From Clostridiales bacterium UBA1777 (GTDB lineage: Bacteria; Bacillota; Clostridia; Oscillospirales; Oscillospiraceae), in contig DCGN01000152.1 in assembly GCA_002315275.1 (NCBI GenBank), positions 1 to 7,432 on the forward strand: a DNA stretch of 7,432 nucleotides. The letters are read 5' to 3'. Below the pieces are notes generated by a model, which worked only from the letters and a program-made list of their open reading frames with translations, searched no databases and had not been told where the DNA came from. Below are positions 4,634 through 7,432 of the stretch, in pieces (positions within the stretch are counted from its first letter, which is position 1; each line of letters opens with the position of its first letter). The position numbers and the translations under genes were made by a program.

Positions 4634-5104
4634 GTGCCCAGAAGAGGTAATGTTCCCAAAAGAGAAATTTTGCCCGATCCTATGTACAATAGTGTTCTGG
4701 TAACTAAGCTTGTCAACGGCGTTATGCTCGATGGCAAGAAGGGTGTTGCTCAGAAGGTCGTTTATGACGCTTTTGACATCATCAAGGAAAAGACCGGTAA
4801 GGAGCCCCTTGATGCTTTCAATGAAGCAATGAACAACATCATGCCCGCACTGGAGGTCAAGGCCCGCCGTCTCGGTGGTGCTACCTACCAGGTTCCTATC
4901 GAGGTCAGACCCGCACGCCGCCAGACTCTGGCCCTGCGCTGGCTCGTAGAGTACTCTCGCAAGCGCGGCGAGAAGACGATGAAGGAGCGCCTTGCAGGCG
5001 AGATCATGGACGCCGTCAACAACACCGGCGCATCCGTCAAAAAGCGCGAAGATATGCACAAGAATGCCGAAGCCAACAAGGCCTTCGCGCATTTCAGATG
5101 GTGA
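4634..5104 (+). CDS. rpsG: 30S ribosomal protein S7
   Basis: From the GTG at 4634 the product is 156 residues and begins MPRRGNVPKREILPDP, the universal bacterial S7 start, with the typical S7 length. An in-frame ATG at 4616 would add six residues (MKEGSN), but it overlaps the ribosome binding site GAAGGAGGG (4618-4626) that stands 7 nt before the GTG, so GTG is chosen. Family marks include LVNGVMLDGKKGVAQKVVYDAF, ALEVKARRLGGATYQVPIEV, LRWLVEYSRKRGEKTM and the C-terminal HKNAEANKAFAHFRW. S7 starts assembly of the 30S head by binding the 3' domain of 16S rRNA, and in enterobacteria it also regulates its own operon. It is 130 nt after rpsL and 18 nt before fusA. Confidence 0.98.
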   Translation: MPRRGNVPKREILPDPMYNSVLVTKLVNGVMLDGKKGVAQKVVYDAFDIIKEKTGKEPLDAFNEAMNNIMPALEVKARRLGGATYQVPIEVRPARRQTLALRWLVEYSRKRGEKTMKERLAGEIMDAVNNTGASVKKREDMHKNAEANKAFAHFRW

Positions 5105-5122
5105 TAACACCGGGAGTCCTTT

Positions 5123-7219
5123 ATGCCCAGAAAATATTCGCTTGAGAACACGAGAAATATTGGTATCATGGCTCACATCGATGCCGGTAAGACGACGACT
5201 ACGGAGAGAATTCTCTTCTACACAGGCGTCAATTACAAGCTCGGTGAGACCCATGAGGGCACTGCCACAATGGACTGGATGGAAGAGGAGCAGGAGCGCG
5301 GTATAACCATCACCTCCGCTGCCACTACATGCTTCTGGCGTGACACCCGCATCAATATCATCGATACTCCGGGCCATGTGGACTTTACGGCAGAGGTTGA
5401 GCGCTCTCTCCGAGTGCTTGACGGATGCGTGACTGTCCTGTGTGCCAAGGGCGGTGTTGAACCCCAGTCGGAAACGGTGTGGAGACAGGCTGACCACTAC
5501 CGCGTCCCGAGAATGATATACGTCAACAAGATGGATATCACCGGCGCGGATTTCTACAACGTGCTTAACATGGTACGTGACAGATTAAAGTGCAGAGCCG
5601 TTCCTATCCAGCTCCCGATAGGCAAGGAGAACACCTTCCGGGGTATAATTGATCTTGTGGATATGAAGGCGCGTATCTACTATGACGATCTCGGGAAAGA
5701 CATGCGCGACGAGGAGATCCCCGCCGATATGCTTGATCTTGCCGAGGAGTATCGTACAAATCTCCTGGAGGCAGTGAGCGATTACGACGACGAGATAATG
5801 GAGCTTTATCTCGAAGGCGAAGAGGTTCCTGCCGAGCTTATCAAAAAAGCTATCAGAAGAGCCACCGTCAATGTGGACATAGTCCCCGTTGTCTGCGGTA
5901 CTTCTTACAAAAACAAGGGCGTGCAGAAGCTGCTTGACGCCGTTGTAGAGTATATGCCCTCTCCGCTGGACGTTCCCGCGATAGTCGGCACCGACCCTAA
6001 GACGGACGAGCAGTTGACAAGATCCGCAGATGACAGCGCCCCGTTCTCCGCTCTGGCGTTCAAGATCATGACCGACCCCTACGTCGGCAAGCTGAGCTTT
6101 TTCCGTGTATACTCCGGTATGCTCGAAACAGGCAAGACCGTCATGAACTCCACCAAGGGCGTCAGAGAGCGTATGGGCCGCATCCTGCAGATGCACGCAA
6201 ACCACAGAGAAGATATCGAGGAAGTATATTCCGGCGATATAGCCGCGGCGGTCGGCCTGAAAAAGACCACCACCGGCGACACTCTCTGCGATGAAAAAGC
6301 TCAGGTCATCCTTGAGTCCATGGAATTCCCCGAGCCTGTTATCCGCGTGGCCATTGAGCCGAAGACGAAGGCAGGTCAGGAGAAGATGTCAATAGCGCTC
6401 ATGAAGCTTGCTGAGGAAGACCCCACCTTTAAGACCTACACGGACGGCGAGACGGGTCAGACCATAATAGCCGGTATGGGCGAGCTCCATTTGGAGATAA
6501 TCGTTGACAGACTGATGCGCGAGTTCAAGGTCGAGGCCAATGTCGGTAAGCCTCAGGTTTCCTACAAGGAGACCGTTAAGAAGGCTGCCACGGTCGACAC
6601 CCGCTACGCCCGTCAGACAGGCGGTAAGGGTCAGTTCGCACATGTGAAGCTTATGATAGAGCCCAACGAGCCCGGCAAGGGTTACGAGTTCATCAATAAG
6701 GTCACAGGCGGCGCGATCCCCAAGGAATTCATCCCCTGCATAGATCAGGGTATTCAGGGCGCAATGCTCTCGGGTATTCTGGCAGGATGTCAGGTGGTTG
6801 ATGTGAAGGCCACAGTGCTTGACGGCTCCTTCCATGAGGTCGACTCGAGCGAGATGGCGTTCAAGATCTGCGGCAGCATGGCCTTCAAGGAGGCCTGCGA
6901 AAAAGCTTCACCCACACTTCTTGAGCCTATAATGAAGGTCGTTGTTACGACGCCCGATGATTTCATGGGTGACGTTATGGGCGATATAAATTCCAGACGC
7001 GGCCAGATAGTCGGCACGGATATAAGAAACGGCGCAGCTCAGATCGAGTGCAATGTTCCTCTGTCCACCATGTTCGGCTATGCGACCGACCTTCGCAGCA
7101 AGACGCAGGGCAGAGCGACCTATTCTATGGAGCCCAGCCACTTCATCGAGCTGCCCAAAGCCCTGCAGGAACCCCTTGTAAAAGCTTACACGGGTTTCAA
7201 TATGAATAATATAAGATAA
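5123..7219 (+). CDS. fusA: Translation elongation factor G
   Basis: The 698-residue protein is full length for EF-G. The GTPase domain has all G motifs: AHIDAGKT (17-24, P-loop), GITI (60-63, switch I Thr62), DTPGH (81-85, switch II), NKMD (135-138) and CGTSYKNKG (258-266, the G5 region, more often CGSAFKNKG). Domain II follows from about 295, then domain III (IEPKTKAGQEKM), domain IV with RQTGGKGQFAHV, and domain V ending in the SRRGQIVG and LSTMFGYATDLRSKTQGRATYSMEPSHF blocks. It catalyses GTP-driven translocation of tRNA and mRNA and, with RRF, ribosome recycling. GGGAG (5112-5116) lies 6 nt before the ATG. The features fit the canonical fusA rather than a TetM-like or FusA2 paralogue, given its place between rpsG and tuf. 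Confidence 0.98.
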   Translation: MPRKYSLENTRNIGIMAHIDAGKTTTTERILFYTGVNYKLGETHEGTATMDWMEEEQERGITITSAATTCFWRDTRINIIDTPGHVDFTAEVERSLRVLDGCVTVLCAKGGVEPQSETVWRQADHYRVPRMIYVNKMDITGADFYNVLNMVRDRLKCRAVPIQLPIGKENTFRGIIDLVDMKARIYYDDLGKDMRDEEIPADMLDLAEEYRTNLLEAVSDYDDEIMELYLEGEEVPAELIKKAIRRATVNVDIVPVVCGTSYKNKGVQKLLDAVVEYMPSPLDVPAIVGTDPKTDEQLTRSADDSAPFSALAFKIMTDPYVGKLSFFRVYSGMLETGKTVMNSTKGVRERMGRILQMHANHREDIEEVYSGDIAAAVGLKKTTTGDTLCDEKAQVILESMEFPEPVIRVAIEPKTKAGQEKMSIALMKLAEEDPTFKTYTDGETGQTIIAGMGELHLEIIVDRLMREFKVEANVGKPQVSYKETVKKAATVDTRYARQTGGKGQFAHVKLMIEPNEPGKGYEFINKVTGGAIPKEFIPCIDQGIQGAMLSGILAGCQVVDVKATVLDGSFHEVDSSEMAFKICGSMAFKEACEKASPTLLEPIMKVVVTTPDDFMGDVMGDINSRRGQIVGTDIRNGAAQIECNVPLSTMFGYATDLRSKTQGRATYSMEPSHFIELPKALQEPLVKAYTGFNMNNIR

Positions 7220-7247
7220 AAACAATTTACTTTAGGAGGATATTCTA

Positions 7248-7432
7248 ATGGCAAAACAGATGTTCGACAGATCCCTGCCCCATGTAAACATCGGCACCAT
7301 CGGTCACATTGACCACGGCAAGACCACCCTTACCGCTGCTATCACCAAGTACCTCGCCCTCCAGGGTGGCGCAGAGTACACTGACTACTCTTCCATCGAC
7401 AAGGCTCCTGAAGAGAGAGAGCGTGGTATCAC
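7248..7432 (+). CDS. tuf: Translation elongation factor Tu, 5' part (cut by window edge)
   Basis: Sixty-one codons are visible, beginning MAKQMFDRSLPHVNIGTIGH. The P-loop GHIDHGKT (19-26) is followed by TLTAAITKYLALQGG, SSIDKAPEERERGI and the start of the switch I Thr codon. EF-Tu carries aminoacyl-tRNA to the ribosome as a GTP complex. AGGAGGA (7234-7240) is 7 nt before the ATG, and the gap after fusA is 28 nt with no terminator, so it is the fourth gene of the str operon. The P-loop has Ile where nearly all EF-Tu proteins have Val (GHVDHGKT), a conservative change. About 335 residues lie beyond the window. Confidence 0.97.
   Translation, partial: MAKQMFDRSLPHVNIGTIGHIDHGKTTLTAAITKYLALQGGAEYTDYSSIDKAPEERERGI

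Noticed and set aside
4613..5497. Minus-strand open frame of 294 codons
   Set aside because: It is antisense to rpsG and the start of fusA, both of which are certain.
1..7432. CRISPR array, insertion sequence, tRNA or rRNA gene
   Set aside because: No regularly spaced repeats, transposase motifs, terminal inverted repeats, or cloverleaf/rRNA sequences were seen anywhere in the window.

Overview
The window looks like chromosomal DNA of a Gram-positive, low-to-moderate-GC Firmicute, most likely a gut-type Clostridia (Oscillospiraceae/Ruminococcaceae-like). The grounds are the long S12 with a Firmicutes-type N-terminal insertion, strong AAAGGAGG-type ribosome binding sites, a membrane-anchored VanY-type carboxypeptidase with a Pro/Thr/Glu linker, and the rpsL-rpsG-fusA-tuf order. 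Species assignment from the sequence alone is not possible.

Left part (1-1901). A minus-strand gene for a small split-barrel flavin/pyridoxamine-phosphate-oxidase-like protein runs off the left edge. It is divergent from mntP (manganese efflux pump), and the two core promoters face each other across a roughly 65-bp segment. mntP is followed after 9 bp by a membrane-anchored M15/VanY D,D-carboxypeptidase whose ribosome binding site overlaps the mntP stop, so the two probably form a small operon. It ends in a perfect 15-bp hairpin that lies inside the last codons of the carboxypeptidase gene.

Middle part (1902-3948). A 306-bp intergenic region holds a weak terminator, one or two promoters and an inverted repeat that could be an operator. 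Next come two closely spaced genes. The first encodes a 314-residue protein with a flavin-reductase-like split barrel and a C-terminal segment resembling the PCP_red domain. The second encodes a 209-residue polytopic membrane protein of unknown function. A strong intrinsic terminator closes this unit.

Right part (3949-7432). The str operon starts from its own strong promoter: rpsL (S12), rpsG (S7), fusA (EF-G) and the beginning of tuf (EF-Tu). Its leader contains a second terminator-like hairpin overlapped by a potential 17-codon leader ORF, an arrangement that suggests attenuation. The 130-nt rpsL-rpsG gap has three successive stem-loops and is a candidate S7 autoregulatory site. These genes supply two small-subunit proteins and the two GTPases of translation elongation.

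Most of the window is housekeeping. The least ordinary items are the str leader, the coding-region terminator of vanY, and the split-barrel/PCP_red-like protein with its membrane partner.
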